Assembly: GCA_034111645.1 (NCBI GenBank)
Contig: JAWUWW010000008.1
Coordinates: forward strand, 1-64,000
DNA length: 64,000 nucleotides
Source of the DNA: CANLBN01 sp034111645
Lineage (GTDB): Bacteria > Pseudomonadota > Gammaproteobacteria > Pseudomonadales > Cellvibrionaceae
Direction of reading: 5' to 3'
Shown: piece after piece, positions 45,691 to 54,172 of the stretch
How positions within the stretch are numbered: position 1 is the first letter of the stretch
Layout of the letters: each line of letters begins with the position of its first letter
Notes under the pieces: model-generated
What the model saw: the letters and a program-made list of their open reading frames with translations, nothing else
What the model was told of the DNA's origin: nothing
Databases searched by the model: none
Position numbers and translations under genes: made by a program

Positions 45691-47393
45691 TGACTCGTAT
45701 GGATAAAGTCGCCTATGCGCAAATGTTTGGTCCAACCACAGGCGATAGAGTACGTCTTGGTAATACGGCACTGTTAATTGAAATAGAAAAAGATCACACC
45801 TTGTATGGAGAGGAAGTAAAGTTTGGTGGCGGTAAAGTTATTCGCGATGGTATGGGCCAAAGTCAGCGCGTAGCCGCGGATGTAGTAGATGTAGTTATCA
45901 CCAATGCTACCATTCTAGACCACTGGGGTATTATTAAGGCGGACGTTGGTATTAAAGACGGTCGTATCGCTGGTATTGGTAAAGCCGGAAATCCTGATAT
46001 ACAAAGTAATGTAACCATCGTGATTGGACCCGGCACCGAGGTAATTGCTGGCGAAGGTCAAATACTCACTGCGGGTGGCGTCGATTCACATATTCACTTT
46101 ATTTGTCCGCAACAAATTGAAGAAGCGTTAATGTCGGGTGTCACTACCATGTTGGGTGGCGGTACGGGGCCTGCAACCGGAACCAATGCAACAACCTGTA
46201 CACCGGGACCTTGGAATATCGGAAAAATGTTACAAGCTACGGAAGCTATGCCAATGAATCTTGGCTTTTTAGGTAAAGGCAACGCAAGCTTACCGATACC
46301 TCTAGAGGAGCAGTTAGAGGCAGGGGCGTGCGGTTTAAAATTACATGAAGACTGGGGTACAACTCCAGCCTCAATTGATAACTGCTTAAGTGTTGCAGAA
46401 AAATACGATGTTCAGGTGGCTATCCATACCGATACTTTAAATGAGTCGGGTTTCGTTGCCGATACGCTAGCCGCATTTAAAGGCAGAACAATTCATACGT
46501 ATCATACCGAGGGCGCTGGCGGTGGCCATGCTCCGGATATTATTACGGCATGTGGTGAACTAAACGTGCTCCCATCGTCAACAAACCCAACCCGCCCTTA
46601 TACAATTAATACAGTTGATGAGCATTTAGATATGCTAATGGTGTGCCATCATCTTGATACCAGTATTCCAGAGGATGTTGCTTTTGCTGATTCACGTATT
46701 CGTAAAGAGACAATTGCTTCAGAGGATATCTTGCATGATCTAGGCGCTTTCAGCATGATTTCATCGGACTCTCAAGCAATGGGACGAGTAGGAGAAGTCA
46801 TAACTCGCACATGGCAAACAGCGCATAAAATGAAAGTACAGCGTGGGCCATTATCACCAGACAGTCAGCGCAATGATAATTTTCGTGCTAAACGTTACAT
46901 TGCAAAATATACAATTAACCCTGCCATTACTCACGGTATAGATCATGAAGTTGGCTCTATTGAAATTGGCAAACTTGCCGATTTAGTGTTGTGGAAGCCC
47001 GCTTTTTTTGGCATAAAACCTGCCATGATAATTAAAGGTGGGTTTATTGTTGCGGCTCAAATGGGTGATCCAAATGCTTCTATTCCAACACCTCAGCCAG
47101 TTCATTACCGCTATATGTTTGGAGCCTTTGGCGATGCACCAAAACACACCTCGGTCACATTTACGAGCCAAGCTGCGATAGATGCAAATATTGGTGCACG
47201 TTTTGATGTGAAACGCCGTTTTGTGAGTTGTCGCAATACACGAACCATTAACAAAAAAAATATGATTCATAATAATTATACGCCAACAATAACAGTTGAT
47301 GCACAAACATATGAAGTGCGTGCAGATGGTGAGTTGTTAACTTGTGAGCCGGCGGATTGGTTACCTTTAGCACAACTATATAGTCTTTTTTAA
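45690..47393 (+). CDS. ureC: Urease alpha (catalytic) subunit UreC
   Basis: 567 residues, full length. All nickel-site and catalytic residues align at canonical positions: His134 and His136 (SHIHF), the carbamylated Lys217 (GLKLHEDWG), His246 (AIHTDT), His272 (TYHTEG), Cys319/His320 (MVCHHLD) and Asp360 (ISSDSQ). It hydrolyses urea in the cytosol. The start is overlapped by the ureB stop (TAATG). The integrity of this gene contrasts with the broken ureB ahead of it. Confidence 0.98.
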   Translation: MTRMDKVAYAQMFGPTTGDRVRLGNTALLIEIEKDHTLYGEEVKFGGGKVIRDGMGQSQRVAADVVDVVITNATILDHWGIIKADVGIKDGRIAGIGKAGNPDIQSNVTIVIGPGTEVIAGEGQILTAGGVDSHIHFICPQQIEEALMSGVTTMLGGGTGPATGTNATTCTPGPWNIGKMLQATEAMPMNLGFLGKGNASLPIPLEEQLEAGACGLKLHEDWGTTPASIDNCLSVAEKYDVQVAIHTDTLNESGFVADTLAAFKGRTIHTYHTEGAGGGHAPDIITACGELNVLPSSTNPTRPYTINTVDEHLDMLMVCHHLDTSIPEDVAFADSRIRKETIASEDILHDLGAFSMISSDSQAMGRVGEVITRTWQTAHKMKVQRGPLSPDSQRNDNFRAKRYIAKYTINPAITHGIDHEVGSIEIGKLADLVLWKPAFFGIKPAMIIKGGFIVAAQMGDPNASIPTPQPVHYRYMFGAFGDAPKHTSVTFTSQAAIDANIGARFDVKRRFVSCRNTRTINKKNMIHNNYTPTITVDAQTYEVRADGELLTCEPADWLPLAQLYSLF

Positions 47394-47448
47394 AGCGTAT
47401 ATTTTTAAATAAACATTAATATTTTTGAGTCAAAAAATAGGAAACAAT

Positions 47449-47910
47449 ATGTTCGTAGAAGTATATGAACGTTTAGGCCACACGCATCATATTGATGATC
47501 AGATTATTTTAGATCATGATTATCGTGAAAAAGGTCGTTTTAAAATAAGATCAAAAAATGGGCTTGAGGTGCGAGTATTTTTAGACCGTGGTAAAGCGCT
47601 TTTGGTTGGCGAGTATTTAAAAAGCGAATGCGGAAAAATATTCGAAATTATTGGCGCCAAAGAGGAAGTAAGCGATGCAAGTTGTAATGATTGGGAGCAG
47701 TTTAGTAAAGCCTGTTATCACCTTGGTAATCGTCATGTGAAAGTTCAAGTTTTAGAGCGTTGCTTAAGAATCAAGCCCGATTATGTTTTAGAAGAAATGC
47801 TAGAAATCCTTGGCTTAACGATAACAAAAAACTCAGCAGTATTTATACCCGAGTCCGGAGCTTACGCACCAGGCTATACAGGTCATCAGCATCATGATCA
47901 AGAACACTGA
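47449..47910 (+). CDS. ureE: Urease accessory nickel chaperone UreE
   Basis: About 153 residues from the ATG at 47449, which has AGGAAAC upstream; an in-frame TTG at 47425 is unlikely. UreE delivers nickel to UreG. Evidence: LTFDDRQ-like HHIDDQIILDHDYREKGRFKIRSKNGLEVRVFLDRGKALLVGEYL, then HLGNRHVKVQVLERCLRIKPDYVLEEML, with the metal-binding His-bearing tail GYTGHQHHDQEH at the C-terminus. It overlaps ureF by 17 nt. Confidence 0.95.
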   Translation: MFVEVYERLGHTHHIDDQIILDHDYREKGRFKIRSKNGLEVRVFLDRGKALLVGEYLKSECGKIFEIIGAKEEVSDASCNDWEQFSKACYHLGNRHVKVQVLERCLRIKPDYVLEEMLEILGLTITKNSAVFIPESGAYAPGYTGHQHHDQEH

Positions 47911-48580
47911 AACAAATCTACTGCGATTAATGCAGTTGAGTAGTGCGAGTTTACCCGCTGGTGGCTACTCTTTCTCGCAGGGCTTAGAGTACGCCGTAGA
48001 TGCGGGTTGGGTATGCAATGCTGAGCAAACCTTTTCTTGGTGTGAGCTATTATTTGGAGAGTCAATCGCGATTGTAGATTTACCATTACTAATTAGGTTG
48101 TTAGCGGCAGTTAAAAACAAAGATAGCAAAAAATTTATTTTATGGAATGCAACCGTACTGGCATGTCGTGAAACGACTGAGCTATGTTTAACAGAAACTG
48201 CAATGGGAGCGGCCCTTATTCGCCTACTGGCTCAATTAGGGATAGATAATGAATCTTCGAGTATCGACTTTGATGAAGAGCCAATAAGTTTTATTGCGGC
48301 TTTTGCATTAGCTGGCAATAATTGGGGTATTGATGATGACAGTATTTTGGTTGGCTATTGTTGGTCATGGTTAGAAAATCAAATTGCCGCGGCAACAAAG
48401 TTAGTTCCACTTGGACAAACTGCGGCACAAAAATTGTTAATCGAACTTGGTGATAATATTCAAGAGATTATAGAAAAATCAAAAACGATTGAAGATGACG
48501 ACATTGGCGCTTCTCTTCCAGGATTGGCGATGGCAAGTGCTTGGCATGAGACACAATACTCTAGATTATTTAGATCGTAA
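47894..48580 (+). CDS. ureF: Urease accessory protein UreF
   Basis: 228 residues, helical. LLRLMQLSSASLPAGGYSFSQGLEYAVDAGWV is the family N-terminus. TVLACRETTELCLTETAMGAALIRLLAQL and CWSWLENQIAAATKLVPLGQTAAQKLL follow, with GASLPGLAMASAWHETQYSRLFRS at the end. UreF gates GTP-dependent nickel insertion as part of the UreDFG complex. It starts within the ureE end. Confidence 0.96.
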   Translation: MIKNTETNLLRLMQLSSASLPAGGYSFSQGLEYAVDAGWVCNAEQTFSWCELLFGESIAIVDLPLLIRLLAAVKNKDSKKFILWNATVLACRETTELCLTETAMGAALIRLLAQLGIDNESSSIDFDEEPISFIAAFALAGNNWGIDDDSILVGYCWSWLENQIAAATKLVPLGQTAAQKLLIELGDNIQEIIEKSKTIEDDDIGASLPGLAMASAWHETQYSRLFRS

Positions 48581-48633
48581 CTTCACAAAAAAACTTTAAT
48601 TAATTTGTAACTAAGCTAAGAGAAATAGATTAT

Positions 48634-49248
48634 ATGAAAAAACAAACATTGCGCATGGGTGTCGGCGGACCTGTTGGTTCAGGTAAAACAGCGTTACTGC
48701 GTGAATTATGTATCGCAATGCGCGAAGAATATAATATTGCTGTTGTAACTAATGATATTTATACCAAAGAGGATGCAAAATTTTTAACGGAGCACGAAGC
48801 CCTCAGTGAAGATAGAATCGTGGGCGTTGAAACAGGAGGTTGTCCACATACTGCGATTCGTGAAGATGCATCAATGAATCTAGCGGCCGTTGAAGATCTG
48901 TGTAAACGGCACAAAAACCTAGATATGGTAATGATAGAAAGTGGAGGAGATAATCTAAGTGCAACATTTAGCCCTGAATTATCTGATCTTACTATCTATG
49001 TAATCGATGTATCAGCCGGAGATAAAATTCCACGTAAAGGTGGTCCGGGTATTACTAAGTCAGATTTGCTAATCATAAACAAAATAGATTTGGCGCCAAT
49101 GGTTGGAGCATCGCTTGAAGTCATGGAGCGTGATGCAAAAAAAATGCGTGGCAATAAGCCTTTTATATTTTCAAATTTAAAAACTAAGCAAGGTCTTCAA
49201 GATATTATCGATTTTATAATAGATGCTGGTATGTTAAAAACTGCCTAA
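48634..49248 (+). CDS. ureG: Urease accessory GTPase UreG
   Basis: 204 residues. G1 GVGGPVGSGKTALLRELC at about 8-25, then VTNDIYTKEDAKFL, the metal-binding CPH motif in VETGGCPHTAIREDASMN, ESGGDNLSATFSPELSD and the specificity motif INKIDLAP. It hydrolyses GTP to drive nickel into urease. Last recognised ure gene; a small HPGHG protein follows at 90 bp. Confidence 0.98.
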   Translation: MKKQTLRMGVGGPVGSGKTALLRELCIAMREEYNIAVVTNDIYTKEDAKFLTEHEALSEDRIVGVETGGCPHTAIREDASMNLAAVEDLCKRHKNLDMVMIESGGDNLSATFSPELSDLTIYVIDVSAGDKIPRKGGPGITKSDLLIINKIDLAPMVGASLEVMERDAKKMRGNKPFIFSNLKTKQGLQDIIDFIIDAGMLKTA

Positions 49249-49338
49249 GTGTCGTTTTTAATTGTTAAAAAAGTGGTTCGTTAGAAGTTATTATTCGATA
49301 TTTTAATCAAAATAAATAAAAACTTTAAGGAGTATCCA

Positions 49339-49542
49339 ATGAAATTTATTTCAATATCTACAATTAAAATAGCCGGCTTAATATTGATGACTTTAGTGTC
49401 AACAATTGCGGTTGCGCATCCTGGACATGGTGGATTGAATGAACTTTCTCATTCGTTAGAGCATCTGTTATGGTTAAGTGCTGGAGTAAGTTTAGTTATA
49501 TATTCTGTGTATCATATAATAAAAAAGAAATTAAAAAGTTAA
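49339..49542 (+). CDS. Tiny HPGHG membrane protein, HupE/UreJ-like fragment
   Basis: 67 residues with a good ribosome-binding site (AAGGAG). A signal peptide (about 1-26, ending VAVAH-type ALA-like IAVA) leads into HPGHGGLNELSHSLEHLLWLS and a single membrane segment, ending in a Lys-rich tail (KKKLKS). The HPGHG start and the His-containing LEHLLW resemble the N-terminus of HupE/UreJ nickel-permease-like proteins, but the remaining membrane helices of that family are missing. Its place after ureG suggests a nickel-related role. This is inference; it may instead be a shortened relic. Confidence 0.65.
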   Translation: MKFISISTIKIAGLILMTLVSTIAVAHPGHGGLNELSHSLEHLLWLSAGVSLVIYSVYHIIKKKLKS

Positions 49543-49618
49543 TATAAAATTGTTATCTAAAAATATTATTGTTCGAATCAAACGTATGAATGGGAAATGT
49601 TTTTAAAAAAATGTAGAT

Positions 49619-49644
49619 GAAAAAAAGGGCAGATGAACTGCCCG
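49619..49644 (-). terminator. Terminator of the 59-residue small gene
   Basis: On the minus strand GGGCAG pairs with CTGCCC across a 5-nt loop and is followed by a run of seven T. It lies about 70 bp after the stop of the 49711-49890 gene. Confidence 0.85.
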
Positions 49645-49710
49645 AAACTATATTAAATTAATGTCTGAAAATTCAATATAGATATGGTCAAAAAGTTAAA
49701 CCAATAGGTA

Positions 49711-49890
49711 TCAATATTTAAGCATCCAGCTATTCATCATTGCAACAAGGCGTTCTTTTGTAGCAGCACAAAATTTGCATGAATGAGAAGCCATCGCTTC
49801 GCTGCGTAAGGTATGAGCTTTTTCCATATAGTAGTTCACATCAACTTGGCCTAATTCATTCGTAACATAAGTAGTAGTGTCTAATTTCAT
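49711..49890 (-). CDS. Small CxxC protein, twin copy 1 (59 residues)
   Basis: ATG at 49890 after AGGAGA. The product begins MKLDTTTYVTNELGQVDVNYY and continues MEKAHTLRSEAMASHSCKFC, ending MMNSWMLKY. It has no signal peptide or membrane segment. The CKFC pair and His suggest a possible metal or redox site. It is clearly paralogous to the gene at 50390-50566: LGQVDV, KAH-LRSEAM-SHSC--C and the last eight residues MNSWMLKY agree. The HxLRSEAM pattern and the LysR neighbour recall DUF1127-type small proteins, but I cannot assign a family. It has its own terminator and a promoter region matching that of copy 2. Confidence 0.8.
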   Translation of the reverse strand: MKLDTTTYVTNELGQVDVNYYMEKAHTLRSEAMASHSCKFCAATKERLVAMMNSWMLKY

Positions 49891-49964
49891 GTGTATCTCC
49901 TAATGTTTTGATTGTCGCGGTGCACATGAGTGCATAGGTGATATATTAGAGATTAGAGTCAGCT

Positions 49965-50007
49965 AAAACAAACGATACAAATTCACCTTATCCTTGAAAA
50001 TTATTCA
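49965..50007 (-). promoter_or_regulatory. Conserved upstream elements of small gene copy 1
   Basis: Two blocks shared with copy 2: AAAACAAACGAT at 49965-49976 and the imperfect palindrome TGAAAATTATTCA at 49995-50007 (plus-strand reading). Their 30-bp offset and the 75-bp distance to the start codon are the same in both copies. The palindrome has the T-N11-A form of LysR sites. Confidence 0.65.
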
Positions 50008-50303
50008 CTCATAGATCACATCAATCTGTAACAAAGGTATGTAAAAATATCCGATATTAATTAATCACTAGTTAATAACATTCAAACGATTGTTAAAGTA
50101 TTATCGAATTGTGATGTGTTGGATAAACTAGAATGATCGTATTTTTTTGCGTCATGCACTGAACAGCAAATAAAAATTCAGATGAAATGCTCATTTAGAA
50201 TAAGAGTGAAATTTTTATTTTTTTAAATAGACTTTGTGAAAGGTCATTTTAAAAAGAAAAGAAATGGTTGGCAAATAAATATACATGGATTGAGAATTAA
50301 GAC

Positions 50304-50330
50304 AAAAAAAGGGGCAGATAAACTGCCCCC
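50304..50330 (-). terminator. Terminator of the 58-residue small gene
   Basis: On the minus strand GGGGCAG pairs with CTGCCCC across a 5-nt loop, followed by seven T. Same stem core as the copy 1 terminator, at a similar distance after the stop. Confidence 0.87.
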
Positions 50331-50389
50331 AAAGAACTATGTCTGACTAATGTAACATAGAGGTGGTTAAACCATTAATTTAACAAATA

Positions 50390-50566
50390 TCAATATTTAA
50401 GCATCCAGCTATTCATGATCGCAATAATGCGTACTTTAATAACTGAACATAGGGTACAAGAGTGAGAAGACATTGCTTCACTTCTCAAGCTGTGAGCCTT
50501 TTGCATGTAAAAATCAACATCAACTTGACCCAAGTTATTTGTTGCATAAGAAGCGTCTGATTTCAT
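50390..50566 (-). CDS. Small CxxC protein, twin copy 2 (58 residues)
   Basis: ATG at 50566 after TAGGAT. The product begins MKSDASYATNNLGQVDVDFY, then MQKAHSLRSEAMSSHSCTLC, ending IMNSWMLKY. More than half of its residues match copy 1, with differences clustered near the N-terminus and between the CxxC pair and the invariant tail. It is divergent from the LysR gene at 50725 across 158 bp, the usual layout for a LysR regulator and its target. Function unknown; no signal peptide or membrane segment. Missed by length cut-offs of 60 residues. Confidence 0.8.
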   Translation of the reverse strand: MKSDASYATNNLGQVDVDFYMQKAHSLRSEAMSSHSCTLCSVIKVRIIAIMNSWMLKY

Positions 50567-50640
50567 GATTGTATCCTAATATCTAAATTGTTCGAGTGCG
50601 CTTGAAAGCACGTATAACATATTAAGATTTACAAATAATG

Positions 50641-50683
50641 AAAACAAACGATCTAATTTCATGGTATAGTTGAAAAATATTCA
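50641..50683 (-). promoter_or_regulatory. Conserved upstream elements of small gene copy 2
   Basis: AAAACAAACGAT at 50641-50652 and TGAAAAATATTCA at 50671-50683 repeat the copy 1 arrangement exactly in spacing. The palindrome lies 41 bp before the LysR start and about 105 bp before the small gene, so one bound regulator could control both. Confidence 0.67.
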
Positions 50684-50724
50684 CCTATAAGTATTCTCAG
50701 CCCACGCCACCCTCAAGGTACGTA

Positions 50725-51663
50725 ATGAATCGATTGCCACCGCTTACTGCATTAAAAAGCTTTACTGCTGCTGCACGCTTGGGCAGCTTTCAGGCCGCAT
50801 CCGTCGAACTTTTTGTTACGCCATCGGCCGTCAGCCATCAAGTTAAAAGTCTAGAAGAGTTTTTAGGTATTGAGTTATTTGTAAGACGAACTCGCCGCAT
50901 TAACCTAACTGCTGCAGGGGAAGAGTACTATCAGTCAATTCAGGAAGCACTCTACGAAGTAGACCGCGCGACACAAAAACTTATTTCTACCCATCAAGCA
51001 GGGCAGCTACATTTAAGCCTTGCTCCTGCATTTTTAACTCGCTGGTTATTACCGCGCATCAGTAGCTTTTACGAGGCCCAGCCCGATATACAAATAGAAA
51101 TGTCTGCTGCTTCAGGGTTAATTGACTTTGACCGCGATGAAACAGATATGGCAGTTTATTTTGGAGATGGAGACTGGGATGGTATTGAAGTTCAACGTTT
51201 GAGGCACTTTCAGCAAGTGCCAGTTTGTAACCCAGGGTTATTAAACGGAAAAGCTATTATTGATCCGGAAGATATACTCAATTACACGTTATTACATATT
51301 CCAAAAAGAAAAGATGAGTGGGAGCGTTGGTTTACGCAAGTCGGCGTAAGCTATAAAGAGTCAAAGCGAGGCTTGTACTTGTCGAGTGGATCGTTAACCA
51401 CATCAGCAGCTATTAATGGTTTAGGCTTTGCACTTGCTGATATTGGCTTTGTTAGCGAAGAAATATCAAATGGTAAGTTGATAGCGCCACTTGATAAATT
51501 TTTAATAACGGACAAATCCTTTTACTTAGTTCATCAAAAAAAACGTGCGCTAACTTATCCTATGAAAGCCTTTCAAAGTTGGGTTATGGACGAGATGACA
51601 AAAGATATAGCCTCACAAAAAGTAGAAAAGCAGTACGAACTAGTAAACAATTTGGACAGATAA
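50725..51663 (+). CDS. GcvA-like LysR transcriptional regulator
   Basis: 312 residues. An N-terminal winged helix-turn-helix reads MNRLPPLTALKSFTAAARLGSFQAASVELFVTPSAVSHQVKSLEEFLGIELFVRR, the form typical of the GcvA group. An effector-binding domain follows (LHLSLAPAFLTRWLLPRISSFYEAQPDIQIEM, ETDMAVYFGDGDWDGIEVQRL). It is divergently placed to the twin small gene copy 2, so those genes are its likely targets. The effector is unknown. No amino acid or glycine-cleavage genes are adjacent. Confidence 0.88.
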   Translation: MNRLPPLTALKSFTAAARLGSFQAASVELFVTPSAVSHQVKSLEEFLGIELFVRRTRRINLTAAGEEYYQSIQEALYEVDRATQKLISTHQAGQLHLSLAPAFLTRWLLPRISSFYEAQPDIQIEMSAASGLIDFDRDETDMAVYFGDGDWDGIEVQRLRHFQQVPVCNPGLLNGKAIIDPEDILNYTLLHIPKRKDEWERWFTQVGVSYKESKRGLYLSSGSLTTSAAINGLGFALADIGFVSEEISNGKLIAPLDKFLITDKSFYLVHQKKRALTYPMKAFQSWVMDEMTKDIASQKVEKQYELVNNLDR

Positions 51664-51853
51664 CTATTTTTCGTCGATAGTGAATCGTAAAGTCGTTATA
51701 TGAGTATAAATAACTATTAAGTTGTTAAAAATTAAAAAAATAGGCCTTTTATATAAACTTAAGAACTTTATCTATTTGAAGTTTCTAAGCTAACCCCTTC
51801 TTTTCTTAAAAGTCACTACAAGTTATCAATCATTATTTTTCACTAAGGTGTTT

Positions 51854-52702
51854 ATGATTAAATTCCGATTACAAATAAAGTATGCGTTGGTGCTAGTTTT
51901 TATAACAATGTTGATTGTGTCTCAAAGTCACGCTAGCAATTTTGAAAAATCACTTGATAAGTTATTAATATTGTCGGGTTTAAACGATCAGTTAGAGCAA
52001 TTTCCTGAATTGATGAAGCGAGGCATGGGAGACGCTAGAGATCAAAGCAGTGGATTATCAGACTCTGCTAACGCCTTAGTCTTAGCAAGCATTGATCAAA
52101 CAATATTGTCTTCAGAAATTATAGATAGCATTAGAGATGCATTAAGAAATGATCTGTCAGCAGTTGAAGCAGAGCAATTATTAGCATGGTATGAGTCAGA
52201 TTTAGGTAAAAAATTTACTAGCGCAGAAGCCGATAGCTCAGGTATAGATGCAGAAAGTAAAATTTTAGCGCTAGAAGAACGGTTATTAGCTAATAAAGAG
52301 CGCATGGATTTTGCAAAAAGATTTGACAAGTTATTAGGCGCAACAGATATGAATATAGAGCTACAAAAGCACAGTAGTATTGCTATATTCTCTGCATTAA
52401 TGACAGCGGCGCATCCAGAAAGGGAAATTGACATATCACCTTTTGCCAGTCAAATCGTAATATTGTCTGAGCAAAGTCGTCCAATCGTTGAGAAAGATGT
52501 CATGCTTTCGTTTATTTATGCATATCAAGATATTGAGACTAACAAACTTGAAAAGTATGAGACTTTTCTAAATCAAAACTCGACAAAAAAATTCAACACA
52601 ATCGTAATTGAAAGTATGAGTGCGGCGATAGAAAAATCGATATCCAAATGGGCAACATCATTAGCCTCAATTTTTCAACATAAAGGTGCAACAGCTTTAT
52701 AG
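51854..52702 (+). CDS. Secreted helical protein, DUF2059-like
   Basis: 282 residues from the ATG at 51854; a GTG two codons earlier is possible. A signal peptide (about 1-28, cleavage near SHAS) indicates export to the periplasm. The mature part is alpha-helical and contains DUF2059-like elements: a first segment LDKLLILSGLNDQLEQFPELMKRGM and LSAVEAEQLLAWYESDLGKKFTSAE, where the last phrase resembles the family's FYSSPLGKK pattern. A second half repeats a similar theme (KLEKYETFLNQNSTKKFNTIV). Function unknown. Single gene. Confidence 0.7.
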   Translation: MIKFRLQIKYALVLVFITMLIVSQSHASNFEKSLDKLLILSGLNDQLEQFPELMKRGMGDARDQSSGLSDSANALVLASIDQTILSSEIIDSIRDALRNDLSAVEAEQLLAWYESDLGKKFTSAEADSSGIDAESKILALEERLLANKERMDFAKRFDKLLGATDMNIELQKHSSIAIFSALMTAAHPEREIDISPFASQIVILSEQSRPIVEKDVMLSFIYAYQDIETNKLEKYETFLNQNSTKKFNTIVIESMSAAIEKSISKWATSLASIFQHKGATAL

Positions 52703-52796
52703 TTTATTCTGATAATGTTCTTAAATTATATTTTAAGGCGTAATTAAATGTTGTATGTAAGCTGGCTTCAGTAAAAAAAAATACTTATAAAGTTTT

Positions 52797-52838
52797 AATT
52801 TCACCTAGAGCAAAAAAGATAAGGCTCTAAGTGAAATT
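52797..52838. terminator. Inverted repeat between converging genes
   Basis: AATTTCACCTAGAGC and GCTCTAAGTGAAATT form a 14-bp stem with one bulge and a 12-nt loop, between the DUF2059-like gene and the end of metY. T runs are weak, so bidirectional termination is plausible but unproven. Confidence 0.5.
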
Positions 52839-52857
52839 TCGAACAAACAATCCTTTT

Positions 52858-54129
52858 CTAAATCTTCTCTAATGCTTGAGAAACGTCAGCAATAATATCC
52901 TTGATATTTTCAATACCTACAGAGATACGCACAAGATCAAGACTCACACCCGCACGCTTAAGTTCTTGCTCATTTAATTGTCTATGAGTAGTTGATGCGG
53001 GATGACACGCCAACGATTTAGCATCCCCGATATTAACTAGGCGTAATATCATATTTAGTGCATCAATAAATTGACCGCCTGCCTTACTATCACCTTTAAT
53101 TCCAAAACTTAAAATACCAGAAGCTTTACCACTAGTTATTTTTTGGCAGATTGCGTGATAAGGGCTTGAGGGTAGAGCGGCATAATTTACCCATGCCACT
53201 TTGTCATGATTGTTTAAATACTCGGCAAGCTTTTGCGCATTTTCACAATGGCGCTCCATGCGCAGTCCTAATGTCTCTAATCCCTGTAAAATTTGGAAAG
53301 AATTCATAGGTGAAATTGCACCCCCGGTGCTTCGTAAGGGTACAACACGGCAACGACCAATATAAGCTGCAGGCCCAAGGGCTTCGGTATAAACAACACC
53401 ATGGTAAGAAGGATCGGGTTCATTTAAAACAGGGAAGCGTTTTTTATTAGCCGCCCAGTCAAATTTACCAGAATCAATAATAATGCCGCCAATTGAGGTG
53501 CCGTGGCCGCCAATATATTTTGTCAAAGAGTGGATGACAATATCAGCACCAAATTCGAAGGGTCTACATAAAAAGGGTGTGGCAACAGTATTATCGACAA
53601 TCAATGGAATGCCATGCTTGTGAGCAATCTCAGATAATCTTTTTATGTCTACAATATTACCAGCTGGATTACCAATCGATTCACAAAAAATTGCTTTAGT
53701 TTTATCATCGATGGCACTTTCAAAGCCGTTAAAATCATCAGCTGAAAACATTCGAGCTTCAATACCTTGTTTGGGTAAGGTGTGCGCAAATAAATTATAA
53801 GTACCTCCATATAATTGGCTAGTGCTTAAAATGTTGTCGCCTACTTCGCAAATGCATTGAATAGAGTAGGTAATAGCTGTCATGCCTGAAGCTACTGCTA
53901 AGCTTGCGATTCCGCCCTCCATTGCAGCTAAGCGCTCTTCAAGAACAGCAGTTGTTGGGTTCATAATGCGTGTATATATGTTGCCAGGAACTTTGAGATC
54001 AAATAAGTCAGCACCATGTTGTGTATTATCAAATGTATAAGAAGTGGTTTGATAGATAGGCACAGCAGCTGCTTTAGTTGTCTCTTCTGATTTATAACCA
54101 TGATGTAATGCTAAAGATTCGAGTTTCAT
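52858..54129 (-). CDS. metY: O-acetylhomoserine aminocarboxypropyltransferase (MetY type)
   Basis: 423 residues, PLP enzyme of the Cys/Met-metabolism family. It makes homocysteine from O-acetylhomoserine and sulfide. Evidence: ETLAL-like LESLALHHGYKSEETTKAAAVPIYQTTSYTF, YTRIMNPTTAVLEERLAAMEGG, PLP lysine at 204 in HSLTKYIGGHGTSIGG, the MetY-specific long loop (FPVLNEPDPSYHGVVYTEALG) and SLACHPASTTHRQL. The insert length separates it from MetB/MetC. Single gene. Confidence 0.94.
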   Translation of the reverse strand: MKLESLALHHGYKSEETTKAAAVPIYQTTSYTFDNTQHGADLFDLKVPGNIYTRIMNPTTAVLEERLAAMEGGIASLAVASGMTAITYSIQCICEVGDNILSTSQLYGGTYNLFAHTLPKQGIEARMFSADDFNGFESAIDDKTKAIFCESIGNPAGNIVDIKRLSEIAHKHGIPLIVDNTVATPFLCRPFEFGADIVIHSLTKYIGGHGTSIGGIIIDSGKFDWAANKKRFPVLNEPDPSYHGVVYTEALGPAAYIGRCRVVPLRSTGGAISPMNSFQILQGLETLGLRMERHCENAQKLAEYLNNHDKVAWVNYAALPSSPYHAICQKITSGKASGILSFGIKGDSKAGGQFIDALNMILRLVNIGDAKSLACHPASTTHRQLNEQELKRAGVSLDLVRISVGIENIKDIIADVSQALEKI

Positions 54130-54172
54130 TATTTACTCTCTTTTAATTTAATAAATGTTATTTAGGACTTAT

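Larger units (their letters stand above)
49891..50389. other. Region between the twin small genes
   Basis: 499 bp holding the copy 1 upstream elements (49965-50007) and the copy 2 terminator (50304-50330). Otherwise AT-rich, with no further gene seen. Confidence 0.5.

Noticed and set aside
46983..47306. Minus-strand open frame inside ureC
   Set aside because: It is wholly antisense to the conserved ureC coding sequence, with no supporting start signal.
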